From contig JAFKKF010000006.1 in the NCBI GenBank assembly GCA_017305635.1, forward strand, positions 62,001 to 126,000: 64,000 nucleotides of DNA. The letters are read 5' to 3'. Both the position numbers and the translations under genes were made by a program. Source of the DNA: Hyphomicrobiales bacterium. GTDB lineage: Bacteria > Pseudomonadota > Alphaproteobacteria > Rhizobiales > Kaistiaceae. Shown here in pieces: positions 19,194-29,548 of this stretch. Each line of letters begins with the position of its first letter. The stretch's first letter is position 1. The notes below the pieces were generated by a model. The model had not been told where the DNA came from and ran no database searches. It was given only the letters and a program-made list of their open reading frames with translations.

Positions 19194-20144
19194 ATGCGCT
19201 TCATCGACGCCGCTGCGATCGACCAGGCCCTCGACGTGCCGGCGCTGGTCGAGGCGCTGCGCGAGGCCTTCCGCGGCGGCATCACCGTGCCGACGCGCCA
19301 TCACCACACCGTCCCGCGGGCCGGCGCGGCGGATGCGACCTTCCTCCTCATGCCCGCCTGGAACGACGATCCGGCCAGCTTCATCGGCACCAAGCTCGTC
19401 ACCATCTTTCCCGACAATGCGACGCGCGGACAGGCGAGCGTGCTCGGCACCTACGTCCTCATGGAGGGCGCCACCGGCAGGGTGGTCGCGCTCCTCGACG
19501 GCGTCGCGCTGACGCTCCGGCGCACCGCCGCCGCCTCGGCCCTCGCCGCGACCTACCTCGCCCGGCCCGATGCCCGCCGCCTGCTCATGGTCGGTGCCGG
19601 CGCGCTCGCCCCGCATCTCATCGCGGCGCACGCCGCCGTCCGCCCAATCCGCGAGGTGGCGATCTGGAACCATCGGCCGGAGAGGGCCGAGGCCCTCGCC
19701 GCCCGCCTCGACCGGCCGGGCCTCGCGGTCCGCGCCGTCACCGACCTCGACGCGGAAATTGCCGCGGCCGACATCGTCAGCGCCGCCACGCTCTCCACCG
19801 AGCCACTCGTCCATGGCGAGGCGCTGCGGCCGGGCACCCATGTCGACCTCGTCGGCGGCTTCACGCCGCATATGCGCGAAGCGGACGATGCGGCCATCGC
19901 GCGGGCCCGCGTCCATGTCGATACCCGCGCCGGTGCGACGAAGGAGGCCGGCGACATCACCCAGCCGCTCGCCTCGGGGGCGCTCGCCGAAGGCGCCATC
20001 CTCGGCGACCTCTTCGACCTCGCCGCCGGGCGCTCGATCGGACGCCAGGGTGCCGGGGAGATCACGCTCTTCAAGTCGGTGGGCACGGCGATCGAGGACC
20101 TTGCCGCCGCGGCGCTCGTCTACCGACGGCTGGCCAGGGCCTGA
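19194..20144 (+). CDS. Ornithine cyclodeaminase/mu-crystallin family protein
   Basis: 316 residues. The fold shows an N-terminal substrate domain with TFLLMPAWNDDPASFIGTKLVTIFPDN, a Rossmann segment LMVGAGALAPHLIAAHAAV, and ADIVSAATLSTEPLVHGEAL and HVDLVGGFTPHMREADD, typical of the family. Members make proline from ornithine, reduce cyclic ketimines such as pyrroline-2-carboxylate, or make alanine from pyruvate. Which reaction applies cannot be told. It is flanked by lapA-like and trpF genes with no related metabolic gene nearby. Confidence 0.88.
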   Translation: MRFIDAAAIDQALDVPALVEALREAFRGGITVPTRHHHTVPRAGAADATFLLMPAWNDDPASFIGTKLVTIFPDNATRGQASVLGTYVLMEGATGRVVALLDGVALTLRRTAAASALAATYLARPDARRLLMVGAGALAPHLIAAHAAVRPIREVAIWNHRPERAEALAARLDRPGLAVRAVTDLDAEIAAADIVSAATLSTEPLVHGEALRPGTHVDLVGGFTPHMREADDAAIARARVHVDTRAGATKEAGDITQPLASGALAEGAILGDLFDLAAGRSIGRQGAGEITLFKSVGTAIEDLAAAALVYRRLARA

Positions 20145-20185
20145 TACCGGAGAGATGGGCCTGCCGCCCTCCTCCTGCCAAAGCG

Positions 20186-20202
20186 AGGGGACTTTCCCCT
20201 TT
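20186..20202 (+). terminator. Weak terminator-like hairpin before trpF
   Basis: Arms AGGGGA and TCCCCT with loop CTT are followed by TTCCC. It lies 40 bases after the cyclodeaminase stop, so it may separate that gene from the trp genes. Confidence 0.35.
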
Positions 20203-20273
20203 CCCGCCAATCACATACCCGACCGCCGACAGACGTTAGACTCCTCGCGCCTTTCATGCGAAACCCGTGCGCC

Positions 20274-20941
20274 ATGAAGCTCATCGTGAAGATCTGCGGG
20301 CTTTCGACCGAGGAGACGCTGGATGCGGCGCTCGCCGCCGGCGCCGACATGGTAGGCCTCGTCTTCTTCCCGCCGAGCCCGCGCTACGTGACGCTGGAGC
20401 GCGCCGCCGCGCTCGCCGCCCGCGCGCGCGGCCGCGCCGAGATCGTGGCGCTCAGCGTCGACATGGCCGAGCGCAACCTCGGCGAGATCGTCGACATGGT
20501 GCGGCCGGACTGGCTGCAGCTCCATGGCAGCGAGACGCCCGACCGCGTCGCCGCGATCAAGAAGCGCTTCTCCCGCCGCGTCGTGAAGGCGGTAGGCATC
20601 CGCGAGGCCGCCGACCTCGCCACCGCCCAGCGCTACGCCGGCTTCGCCGACCGCCTGCTCCTCGACGCCAAGCCGCCGAAGGACGCCACGCGCCCGGGCG
20701 GCAACGGCGCCGCCTTCGACTGGACCATCCTCGACGGCTTCGATCCGCCGGCGCCCTACCTCCTGTCGGGCGGGCTCGATCCGCAGAACGTCGCGCTCGC
20801 CCTGAAGGTGACCGGCGCGCGCGGCGTCGACGTATCGTCGGGCGTCGAGACGGCGCCGGGCCGCAAGGACCCCGACCTCATCCGCTCCTTCATCAATGCG
20901 GCGCGCAAGGCCGTCCAGCGCCGACCGGAAAGGACTCCGTC

Positions 20942-20945
<4 letters not shown>
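20274..20945 (+). CDS. trpF: Phosphoribosylanthranilate isomerase
   Basis: 223 residues from the ATG at 20274; an ATG six codons earlier is also possible. It carries out the third tryptophan-specific step, converting phosphoribosylanthranilate to CdRP. The barrel begins [29 protein letters not shown], with the catalytic Cys in [25 protein letters not shown] and [14 protein letters not shown], then [20 protein letters not shown], complete the family pattern. The stop overlaps the trpB GTG start (GTGA). Confidence 0.95.
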
Positions 20946-22162
<1,217 letters not shown>

Positions 22163-22195
22163 TGCTCCCCTCCGCCCATGAAGACCGCAACGCCC

Positions 22196-22260
22196 ACCTC
22201 TCCCCGGCGGGGAGAGGTCGTGAGCCCGGTGCCAAGCCGGGCGAGCGGGTGAGGGGGCGC
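22196..22260 (+). repeat. REP-like element A between trpB and trpA
   Basis: It starts with a perfect hairpin (arms ACCTCTCCCC and GGGGAGAGGT, 22196-22218), has a second hairpin (GCCCGG and CCGGGC, 22224-22242) and ends GTGAGGGGGC. This structure resembles intergenic palindromic repeats common in proteobacterial genomes. Confidence 0.8.
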
Positions 22261-22324
22261 CGCCTGTCCCGGCCCGCAACCCGTGCCGCCCGCCGGATCG
22301 AGACCTCTTCGTCGGACCGATCGG

Positions 22325-22390
22325 TCCCCCTCACCCGGATCGACCCGGCTCTCGCCGGATCGACCCGACCTCTCCCCACCGGGGAGAGGT
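22325..22390 (-). repeat. REP-like element B, inverted copy of element A
   Basis: Read on the minus strand it begins with the same hairpin (arms at 22368-22377 and 22381-22390), has an internal CCGG-rich stem and ends GTGAGGGGG. Elements A and B face each other across about 64 bases, forming a paired unit. The spacer has no coding potential that I can support. Confidence 0.8.
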
Positions 22391-22430
22391 CAAGAGTGCC
22401 CTCCCCCGTCCGTCGCGCGCGAGCCGCAAC

Positions 22431-23267
22431 ATGACCACCCGCATCGACACCCGTTTCGCGGCGCTGAAGGCCGAAGGCCGGCCGGCGCTCGTCACCTTCA
22501 CCACCGCCGGCGACCCCGACTACGCCACCTCGCTCGATATCCTGAAGGCGCTGCCAAAGGCCGGCGCCGACGTGATCGAGCTGGGCATGCCCTTCTCCGA
22601 TCCCATGGCCGACGGCCCGGCGATCCAGATGTCCGGCCAGCGCGCGCTGAAGGGCGGCCAGACGCTCAGGAAGACGCTCGATATGGTGCGCGCCTTCCGC
22701 GCCACCGACGACGAGACCCCGATCGTCCTGATGGGCTACTACAATCCCATCTACATCTACGGCAACGAGACGTTCCTCGCCGATGCCAAGGCTGCCGGCG
22801 TCGATGGCCTCATCGTCGTCGACCTGCCGCCCGAGGCCGACGACGAGCTCTGCATCCCTGCCATGCGCGCCGGGCTCAACTTCATCCGCCTGGCGACGCC
22901 GACCACCGACGACAAGCGTTTGCCGGCGGTCCTCGCCAATACGTCCGGCTTCGTCTACTACGTCTCCATCCTCGGCATTACCGGCACGGCATCGCCCGAT
23001 GCGGTGCGCGTCGCCGGGGCGGTGACACGGATCAAGCGGCACACCATATTGCCTGTCGCCGTCGGCTTCGGCGTCCGCACGGCCGCCCAGGCGGCGGCCA
23101 TCGGCCGGGACGCGGATGGCGTCGTGGTCGGCTCGGCGATCGTCTCGGCCGTCGCCGGATCGCTGAAGGACGGCGAGGCGACGGAGGCGACCGTCGGCGC
23201 GGTCACGAAACTGGTCGGCGAGCTCGCCGAGGGCGTGCGCGCGGCGCGGGCCGAGGCAGCCGAATAG
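22431..23267 (+). CDS. trpA: Tryptophan synthase alpha chain
   Basis: 278 residues. It cleaves indole-3-glycerol phosphate to indole, which is passed to TrpB. The catalytic Glu is in [20 protein letters not shown], and the catalytic Asp in loop 2 corresponds to [41 protein letters not shown] and the phosphate-binding [13 protein letters not shown] and [12 protein letters not shown] complete it. It is followed by accD after 28 bases. Confidence 0.97.
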   Translation: MTTRIDTRFAALKAEGRPALVTFTTAGDPDYATSLDILKALPKAGADVIELGMPFSDPMADGPAIQMSGQRALKGGQTLRKTLDMVRAFRATDDETPIVLMGYYNPIYIYGNETFLADAKAAGVDGLIVVDLPPEADDELCIPAMRAGLNFIRLATPTTDDKRLPAVLANTSGFVYYVSILGITGTASPDAVRVAGAVTRIKRHTILPVAVGFGVRTAAQAAAIGRDADGVVVGSAIVSAVAGSLKDGEATEATVGAVTKLVGELAEGVRAARAEAAE

Positions 23268-23295
23268 GAACCGGCCCCAACAGGGAAACTGACAA

Positions 23296-24192
23296 GTGAG
23301 CTGGATCAGCAACGTCGTACCCCCGAAGATCCGCAACTTCCTCGCCAAGCGGGAAGTGCCGCAGAACCTCTGGATCAAGTGCCCGGAGACCGGCGAGATG
23401 GTCTTCCACCGGGACCTCGAGGCGAACCACTTCGTCATCCCCAATTCCGGCTACCACATGCGCATGAACGCGCAGCAGCGCTTCACGCATTTCTTCGACG
23501 GCGGCACGTGGGAGACGATCCCGGTCCCCGAGGTGCCGCTCGATCCGCTGAAGTTCCGCGACGAGCGCCGATATACCGATCGCCTGCGCGACGCGCGCGC
23601 CAAGACCGGCATGAACGATGCCGTCATCGTCGGCGCCGGCAGCGTCGACAACGTGCCGATCGTCGCGGCGGCGCATAATTTCGATTTCATGGGCGGCTCC
23701 CTCGGCATGGCCGCCGGCGAGGCGGTGGTCACCGGCCTGATGACCGCGCGCGACCGCAAGCGCCCCTTCATCCTCTTCGCCGCCTCGGGCGGCGCGCGCA
23801 TGCAGGAAGGCGTCCTCTCGCTCATGCAGCTGCCGCGCACCACCGTCGCGGTCGAAGCCTTCCGCGAGACGCGGCTCCCCTACATCGTCGTGCTCACCAA
23901 CCCGACCACCGGCGGCGTCACCGCCTCCTATGCCATGCTCGGCGACGTCCATATCGCCGAGCCCGGCGCGCTGATCGGCTTCGCCGGCCCGCGCGTCATC
24001 GAGCAGACCATCCGCGAGAAGCTCCCCGAGGGCTTCCAGAAGTCCGAATATCTCCGCGACCACGGCATGGTCGACCTCGTCGTCCACCGCCACCAGCTCC
24101 GCGAGACCGTCGGCCGGCTCTGCCGCCTCTTCGGCGCCGAGGCCCTGCCGGCGTCGCAGGCGGTCGCGGTCGCCGAGCCGGTCGAGGCCTGA
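23296..24192 (+). CDS. accD: Acetyl-CoA carboxylase carboxyltransferase beta subunit
   Basis: 298 residues from a GTG at 23296. With AccA it moves carboxyl from biotin to acetyl-CoA, making malonyl-CoA. [79 protein letters not shown] mark the carboxyltransferase core. The N-terminal zinc ribbon is degenerate: of the four Cys known in E. coli AccD only the first (C29 in LWIKCPETG) remains, and the second pair reads VIPNSG. As I recall, AccD of Agrobacterium and relatives shows the same loss. Confidence 0.96.
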   Translation: MSWISNVVPPKIRNFLAKREVPQNLWIKCPETGEMVFHRDLEANHFVIPNSGYHMRMNAQQRFTHFFDGGTWETIPVPEVPLDPLKFRDERRYTDRLRDARAKTGMNDAVIVGAGSVDNVPIVAAAHNFDFMGGSLGMAAGEAVVTGLMTARDRKRPFILFAASGGARMQEGVLSLMQLPRTTVAVEAFRETRLPYIVVLTNPTTGGVTASYAMLGDVHIAEPGALIGFAGPRVIEQTIREKLPEGFQKSEYLRDHGMVDLVVHRHQLRETVGRLCRLFGAEALPASQAVAVAEPVEA

Positions 24193-24217
24193 CAGGGGCG
24201 AAAGGCCCGCCCGCGCG

Positions 24218-25537
24218 ATGGATCGTTCGAGCGCCATCCTGGAGCGGCTGCTCCACCTGCATCCCCGCGAGATCGACCTGTCGCTCGATCGCGTCGAGGC
24301 GCTGATGGGCGACCTCGGCCGGCCGCAGGACAAGGTGCCGCCGGTCATCCATGTTGCCGGCACCAACGGCAAGGGCTCGACCACCGCCTTCATGCGGGCA
24401 ATGCTGGAAGCCGCCGGCAAGCGCGTCCACGTCTATACCTCGCCGCACCTCGTCCGCTTCCACGAGCGCATCCGCCTCGCCGCGCCGGGCGGCGGCACCT
24501 TCGTCGACGAGGACGAGCTGGCCGACGCGCTGATCGAGGTCGAGCGGATCAATGCCGGCCGGCCGATCACGCAGTTCGAGATCACCACCGCCGCCGCCTT
24601 CGTGCTCTTCGCCGACCATCCGGCGGACGTTCTGCTCATGGAGGTCGGGCTCGGCGGGCGGCTCGACGCGACCAACGTCGTCGCCCATCCGCTCGCGACC
24701 GTGATCACCTCCATCTCGATGGACCACGAGAAGTTCCTCGGCGATACGATCGCCGCCATCGCGGCCGAGAAGGCCGGCATCCTGAAGCGCGGGGCGCCGG
24801 CCATCGTCGCGCCGCAGGTGGAGGCCGCGCTCGCCGTCATCGAGAGCGAGGCGGCGGCGCGGCGCGCCGACCTCTTCCTCGCCAATCGCGACTGGGTCGC
24901 CTATCGCGAACGCGGGCGGCTGGTCTACCAGGACGAGGACGGGCTCCTCGACCTGCCGAGCCCCAAGCTCATCGGCCGCCATCAATACACCAATGCCGGC
25001 ACGGCTATAGCGACGCTCCGGCGGGCGCGTCTCGGCCTGTCCGTGGATGCCATCGAGGCGGGCCTCGCCAATGTCGAGTGGCCGGCGCGGCTCCAGCGCC
25101 TCGCCGCCGGGCCGCTCGCCGCCCGCGCGCCGCGCGATGCCGAGCTGTGGCTCGACGGCGGGCACAATCCCGGCGCCGGCATCGTCATCGCGGAAGCCAT
25201 GGCCGACCTCGAGGAACGCTCGCCGCGGCCGCTCTATCTCGTCACCGGCATGCTCACCACCAAGGATCCGGCCGGCTTCTTCGCGCCCTTCTCCGGCCTT
25301 GCCCGCAAGGTCCTGACCGTGCCGGTGCCCTCCTCCAGCGCCGGCCGCGATCCGGCGGAGCTCGCGGCCATCGCCGCCGCCGCGGGCCTGACCGCCGAGC
25401 CGGTCGCGGACGTCGGCATGGCGCTCGAGCGGATCGCGGCGGAGGCCACCGGTCCGGTGCCTCCGCGCATCCTCATCTGCGGCTCGCTCTACCTCGCCGG
25501 CACGGTGCTCGCCGAGAACGGCACGCCACCGGCCTGA
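24218..25537 (+). CDS. folC: Folylpolyglutamate/dihydrofolate synthase
   Basis: 439 residues. It adds glutamate to dihydropteroate and to folates. The ATP-binding loop is HVAGTNGKGSTTAFMRAML (about residues 45-63), then YTSPHLVRFHERIRL, EITTAAAFVLFAD, LMEVGLGGRLDATNVV and the cold-shock-like SISMDHEKFLGDTIAAIAAEKAGILK. The C-terminal domain has WLDGGHNPGAG. Gene order trpFBA-accD-folC is conserved in Rhizobiales. It converges with trxA; a hairpin lies between. Confidence 0.95.
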   Translation: MDRSSAILERLLHLHPREIDLSLDRVEALMGDLGRPQDKVPPVIHVAGTNGKGSTTAFMRAMLEAAGKRVHVYTSPHLVRFHERIRLAAPGGGTFVDEDELADALIEVERINAGRPITQFEITTAAAFVLFADHPADVLLMEVGLGGRLDATNVVAHPLATVITSISMDHEKFLGDTIAAIAAEKAGILKRGAPAIVAPQVEAALAVIESEAAARRADLFLANRDWVAYRERGRLVYQDEDGLLDLPSPKLIGRHQYTNAGTAIATLRRARLGLSVDAIEAGLANVEWPARLQRLAAGPLAARAPRDAELWLDGGHNPGAGIVIAEAMADLEERSPRPLYLVTGMLTTKDPAGFFAPFSGLARKVLTVPVPSSSAGRDPAELAAIAAAAGLTAEPVADVGMALERIAAEATGPVPPRILICGSLYLAGTVLAENGTPPA

Positions 25538-25540
25538 CCC

Positions 25541-25575
25541 CCAAAAGAAAAGGGCCGCTGCGCGAGCGGCCCTGT
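25541..25575 (-). terminator. Terminator between folC and trxA
   Basis: A perfect 8-bp stem (GGGCCGCT and AGCGGCCC, loop GCGCG) has TTTTCTTTT on its minus-strand 3' side, so it ends the trxA transcript. On the plus strand TGTCTCCTT follows, so it may also stop folC. Confidence 0.88.
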
Positions 25576-25600
25576 CTCCTTCGTCCGGCGGAAGGTGCGA

Positions 25601-25918
25601 TCAGATCGCACCCTTGATCCAGTCCGACAGGCGGTTCTTCGGCATGGCGCCGACCTGCATCGCGGTCGGCTCGCCGTTCTTGAACACGATCAGCGTCGGG
25701 ATCGAGCGCACGCCGTACTTCATCATCGTGTCGGGGTTCTCGTCGACGTTGAGCTTGGCGATCTTCACCTTGCCCTCCATCTCGGTGGCGATCTCCTCGA
25801 GCGCCGGCGCGATGAAGCGGCAGGGCCCGCACCACTCGGCCCAGAAATCGACGACCACGGGCTCGGACGAGCCGAGAACGTCATTCTGGAAGCTCTGGTC
25901 GGTGACGGCGACGGGCAT
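25601..25918 (-). CDS. trxA: Thioredoxin
   Basis: 105 residues from the ATG at 25918, standard thioredoxin 1 length. The active site is [13 protein letters not shown] with C30 and C33, after VVVDFW. The cis-proline is in [13 protein letters not shown]. It reduces protein disulfides in the cytoplasm. It lies 126 bases downstream of addA on the same strand, with enough space for its own promoter. Confidence 0.96.
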   Translation of the reverse strand: MPVAVTDQSFQNDVLGSSEPVVVDFWAEWCGPCRFIAPALEEIATEMEGKVKIAKLNVDENPDTMMKYGVRSIPTLIVFKNGEPTAMQVGAMPKNRLSDWIKGAI

Positions 25919-26044
25919 GGCAGGACCTCGGGAGGGATTCGTTGATGGGAAGGTTGTCGAAACGTAGGTAGGGCCGCGGGTGGCGTCAAGCCAACCCCCT
26001 ACATCCTGTGGTGTAGTTCCTAACAAACCGCCAAATATGGCGTG

Positions 26045-29000
26045 TCACGATCGCGTCATGGCGGCGAGCGCGGCATCCATGGCCTCGCCCGGCACGTCCA
26101 TGAGCGCCGGCACCTCGGTCCAGAGCAGCGCCGCCTCGACGCGCCTGCCCGGATAGAGCCGGGCGAGCAGCAGCCGGTAGAGCGCGAGCTGGCCGACATA
26201 GGCAGGCGGCGCGTCCTTCAGCTCGGCCGGCGGCGGCCGGTTGGTCTTGTAATCGACGATCAGGATGCGCTCCGCCAGGACCGCCAGCCGGTCGATGCGG
26301 CCGGAGACGTGGTATTCCCGCATGCCGAGCGTCACCCGCCCGGCGATGTCGACTTCCGCCCGGCTGCCGGGCGCAAAGACCGCGGCGAAGAGCGGATCGT
26401 CGAGGATCGCCAGGATGCCGCCGGCGACCTCGGCGCGGTCGAGCTCGCTCCATTTCGGCAGCACCGCGGCGAGATAGCGCCCGGCGGTCGCCGCCCGCTC
26501 CGCCGGCGCGACGTCCGGCAGCGACTGCAGCAGCCGGTGCACGACGCGACCGCGCTCCAGCGCCATTGCTGCGTCGGCATCGCGGCGCGCGGCGAGCAGT
26601 GGCCGTGGAAAATCGGCGCCCGGCGTGCCGGCGAGCGCGGTGGAGGGCGCCAGCCGGGCCAGCGCCGGAGCGGATGGCGGCACGGGCCGGCCTATCCATT
26701 CCGGCAGGACGTCGGGGAGCGGCAGGGCCTGCTGCTCGTCCTTCGCCGTCGCGACCTTCCGCTCGCCGGCGCGCCATTCGAGCTCCTCGCCCTCCGGCGT
26801 CACGACGCCCGCCAGCTCGTCCGACAGCCCGTCCCTGACGAGCGTATGCCAGATGCGCGCCTTCTCCTCGTTGCCGATCCGCTTCTCGGTGCCGACCACG
26901 TAGAGCCGGTCCTTCGCGCGCGTCATGCCGACATAGAGGAGGCGGCGATATTCCTCGCGCGCCTGCTCGCGCAGCGCCTCGACCCGCGCCTTCACCATTT
27001 CCGGCATGCCCCTCGCGCCGCGCATCCAGACGAGCGGCGCGACGGTGCCGTCGCGGTCGTCGCGGAGCGCCAATAGGCGCGGATCGTGGGCGGCGTTGGC
27101 CGAGGCCGCGCCGGTATCGACGAGGAAGACGATGTCGGCCTCGAGGCCCTTGGCGCCATGCACGGTCATGACGCGCACCTCGTCGCGGCGGTCGTCGGAA
27201 TCGCGCCGGACCTCGGTGCTGGTCGCGCCGAGGAAGGCGAGGAAGCCCTCGAGCGACGGCGCGTGGGCGCGCTCGAAGGCGAGCGCCGTGGCAAGGAACT
27301 CGTCGAGCACGTCCTCGGCCTCGTTGCCGAGACGGGCGAGCAGGCGCTTCCGCCCGCCATCCGGCCCGAGAACGCGGGCAAAGAAAGCGTGCGGATCGAG
27401 ATGGTCGGCGAGCTTCCGCCAGGCGGCGATCCGCTCGAAGGCGTCGCGGAAGGCGTCGCCCTTCTCATGGGCCGCCGCGAGGAGCGCCGCGAAGAGCGTA
27501 TGCGGCCGGTCATGGGCGATCGCGTAGAGCTGGTCCTCGTTCAGCCCGACGAGCGGGCTCTTGAGCAGCCCGGCGAGCGACAGGTCGTCCTCGGGCAGCA
27601 GCACGACGCGGCCGAGCGCGATCAGGTCCATCACCGCGATGTGGTCGGTGATGGCGAGCCGGTCGGCGCCGGCAATGGCGATGCCTTTCTTCTTCAGCGC
27701 GCGGTTGATCGCATCGGTCTGCACGCCGCGGATGCGCGAGAGCACGAGGATGCTTCCCGGCCGGACCAGCTCGCCGGTCGCCGCGATCCGCTCGCGCGAA
27801 TGCTTCCAGCGATGGATGGTGGCGGCGATGCGCTCGGCGAGCTGCACCTCGGGGCTCTTCTCGTCGAGATGATCGACGGGCTCGGTCCAGTCCTCCGGGT
27901 CGCGCTTCTCCGGCGACGGGATCATCGGCCAGATGACCACCTGGCCGGGCGCGTTCCGGCGCGCGGCGACATGGATCGGCGCCTCGTCCTCGCTCGACAG
28001 GCCGGCGCGCGCCTCCGGCCTCGCGAAAACCCTGTCGACGGCGTCGAGGACGACCGGCACGGAACGGAAGGAAAGGCGGAGCGCCGGCTCGCTCCAGCCG
28101 AGATTGGCCTCGCGCGCGCGCCTGCCGAGATAGTCGCGCTCGATCCCGAAGCGCGTCGGCACGGCGCCCTGGAAGGAGAAGATCGACTGTTTCTCGTCGC
28201 CGACCGCGAAGAGCGTGCGCGGCAGCGGAGCAGTTCCCTCGCCGGCGAAGAATTCCTCGACCAGGACGCGGATCACCTCCCATTGCCGCGGGCTGGTATC
28301 CTGCGCCTCGTCGACGAGGATGTGCTCCAGCCCGTTGTCGAGCTTGTAGTGCACCCAGCGCGCCGCCTCGGTGCGCTTCAGGAGGTTGGCGGTCGAAACG
28401 ATCAGGTCCTCGAAATCGAGGACGCCGCGGAGCCGCTTCTGCCGCTGGTGCTCGGAGATCACCGCATCGGCAAGCGTCAGCATGGCGGCGCTGGTCTCGA
28501 AGCAGTCGGCGCGCCGCCAGTCGTCGATCCGCCGCTCCAGCCGCTCGCGCTCGGCGGCGAGAAGCTCGTCAAGCCCGGGCCACTGCGCCTTCACCGCATT
28601 GCTCGCCATGGTGGAAGCGACGCGAAGGTCCATGCTCCCCTTCTTCTGCCAGACCGCGAGATAGGCGTTGCGGAGCGCATCGCCGCCTTCGGCCGCGAAG
28701 AAGGCGGCAAGCCGCTCGGCGCATTCGCCGTCGCGGGTGCCGCCCGTCCGCAGCAGCCCATGCAGGCGCACGAGCCCGTCCTCGCCGAAGAGCGAGCCGC
28801 CGCAGATGTCGTTGCGGATCGCCTCGGCGGTATCCGCATCCGTCAGGCCGAGCTCGCCTTGCAGTTCCCGGATCGCCGCTCCGAAGGACCCTGCCCGCGC
28901 GATCCAGGCATTCAGCCGGTAGCGCTCGCGGACGAACTCCCTGAGGCTCTGATCGACCACCATGTCGCCGGCAATGCCGACCACGGTGCCGAGCGCGCGG

Positions 29001-29548
29001 CCGAGCGGCCCGTCGCGATCGGTGGCGGCCGCGGCGAGCACGCTCCGGCGCGCCGCTTCGAGAAGCGCATCCGAATCGCGCTCGTCGAGCACCTCGAAGT
29101 GTCCGGGCACGTTGGCCTCGAAGGGGAACTGGTGGAGGAGCCGCTCGCAGAAGGCGTGGATGGTCTGGATCTTCAGGCCGCCCGGCGTTTCCAGGGCGGT
29201 CGCGAAGAGCCGGCGGGCGCGGGCGAGCTGGCCGGCATCCGGGCGCCCGCCCTCCAGCTCGCGAATCTTCTCGGCGAGCTTCGCATCGTCGAGCCGCGTC
29301 CATTCGGCGAGCGTGTCGAAGACGCGCTTCGCCATCTCGGCCGCCGCGGCGCGGGTGAAGGTGAGGCAGAGGATATGGCCGGGATCGGCGCCGGAAAGGA
29401 GCAGCCGCACGACGCGGCGCGCGAGCACGAAGGTCTTGCCCGCGCCGGCATTGGCCGAGACCCAGGCCGAGGCGCGCGGGTCCGATGCCGAGGCCTGCGC
29501 GAGCTTCGTCGCGTCGTCGACGGTCAGGGCTTTGGCGGCGCGTGCCAC
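26045..29548 (-). CDS. addA: Double-strand break repair helicase AddA
   Basis: 1167 residues from a GTG at 29548, preceded by GAGGAAG; an ATG at 29581 is an alternative. It is a UvrD-like helicase: motif I ANAGAGKTFVLARRVVRLLL, LCLTFTRAAAAEMAKR, motif II LVDEAQDTSPRQWEV, VGDEKQSIFSFQGA and RLLYVGMTRAKDRLYVVG. The C-terminal RecB-type nuclease has GRIDRLA and ILIVDYKTNRPPP. With AddB it resects broken DNA for RecA loading. Its start lies inside the end of addB (25-base overlap). Confidence 0.96.
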   Translation of the reverse strand: MARAAKALTVDDATKLAQASASDPRASAWVSANAGAGKTFVLARRVVRLLLSGADPGHILCLTFTRAAAAEMAKRVFDTLAEWTRLDDAKLAEKIRELEGGRPDAGQLARARRLFATALETPGGLKIQTIHAFCERLLHQFPFEANVPGHFEVLDERDSDALLEAARRSVLAAAATDRDGPLGRALGTVVGIAGDMVVDQSLREFVRERYRLNAWIARAGSFGAAIRELQGELGLTDADTAEAIRNDICGGSLFGEDGLVRLHGLLRTGGTRDGECAERLAAFFAAEGGDALRNAYLAVWQKKGSMDLRVASTMASNAVKAQWPGLDELLAAERERLERRIDDWRRADCFETSAAMLTLADAVISEHQRQKRLRGVLDFEDLIVSTANLLKRTEAARWVHYKLDNGLEHILVDEAQDTSPRQWEVIRVLVEEFFAGEGTAPLPRTLFAVGDEKQSIFSFQGAVPTRFGIERDYLGRRAREANLGWSEPALRLSFRSVPVVLDAVDRVFARPEARAGLSSEDEAPIHVAARRNAPGQVVIWPMIPSPEKRDPEDWTEPVDHLDEKSPEVQLAERIAATIHRWKHSRERIAATGELVRPGSILVLSRIRGVQTDAINRALKKKGIAIAGADRLAITDHIAVMDLIALGRVVLLPEDDLSLAGLLKSPLVGLNEDQLYAIAHDRPHTLFAALLAAAHEKGDAFRDAFERIAAWRKLADHLDPHAFFARVLGPDGGRKRLLARLGNEAEDVLDEFLATALAFERAHAPSLEGFLAFLGATSTEVRRDSDDRRDEVRVMTVHGAKGLEADIVFLVDTGAASANAAHDPRLLALRDDRDGTVAPLVWMRGARGMPEMVKARVEALREQAREEYRRLLYVGMTRAKDRLYVVGTEKRIGNEEKARIWHTLVRDGLSDELAGVVTPEGEELEWRAGERKVATAKDEQQALPLPDVLPEWIGRPVPPSAPALARLAPSTALAGTPGADFPRPLLAARRDADAAMALERGRVVHRLLQSLPDVAPAERAATAGRYLAAVLPKWSELDRAEVAGGILAILDDPLFAAVFAPGSRAEVDIAGRVTLGMREYHVSGRIDRLAVLAERILIVDYKTNRPPPAELKDAPPAYVGQLALYRLLLARLYPGRRVEAALLWTEVPALMDVPGEAMDAALAAMTRS

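Noticed and set aside
25919-26044. Short inverted repeat CTACA ... TGTAG between addA and trxA
   Set aside because: Five-base arms with an eight-base gap are expected by chance; no further support.
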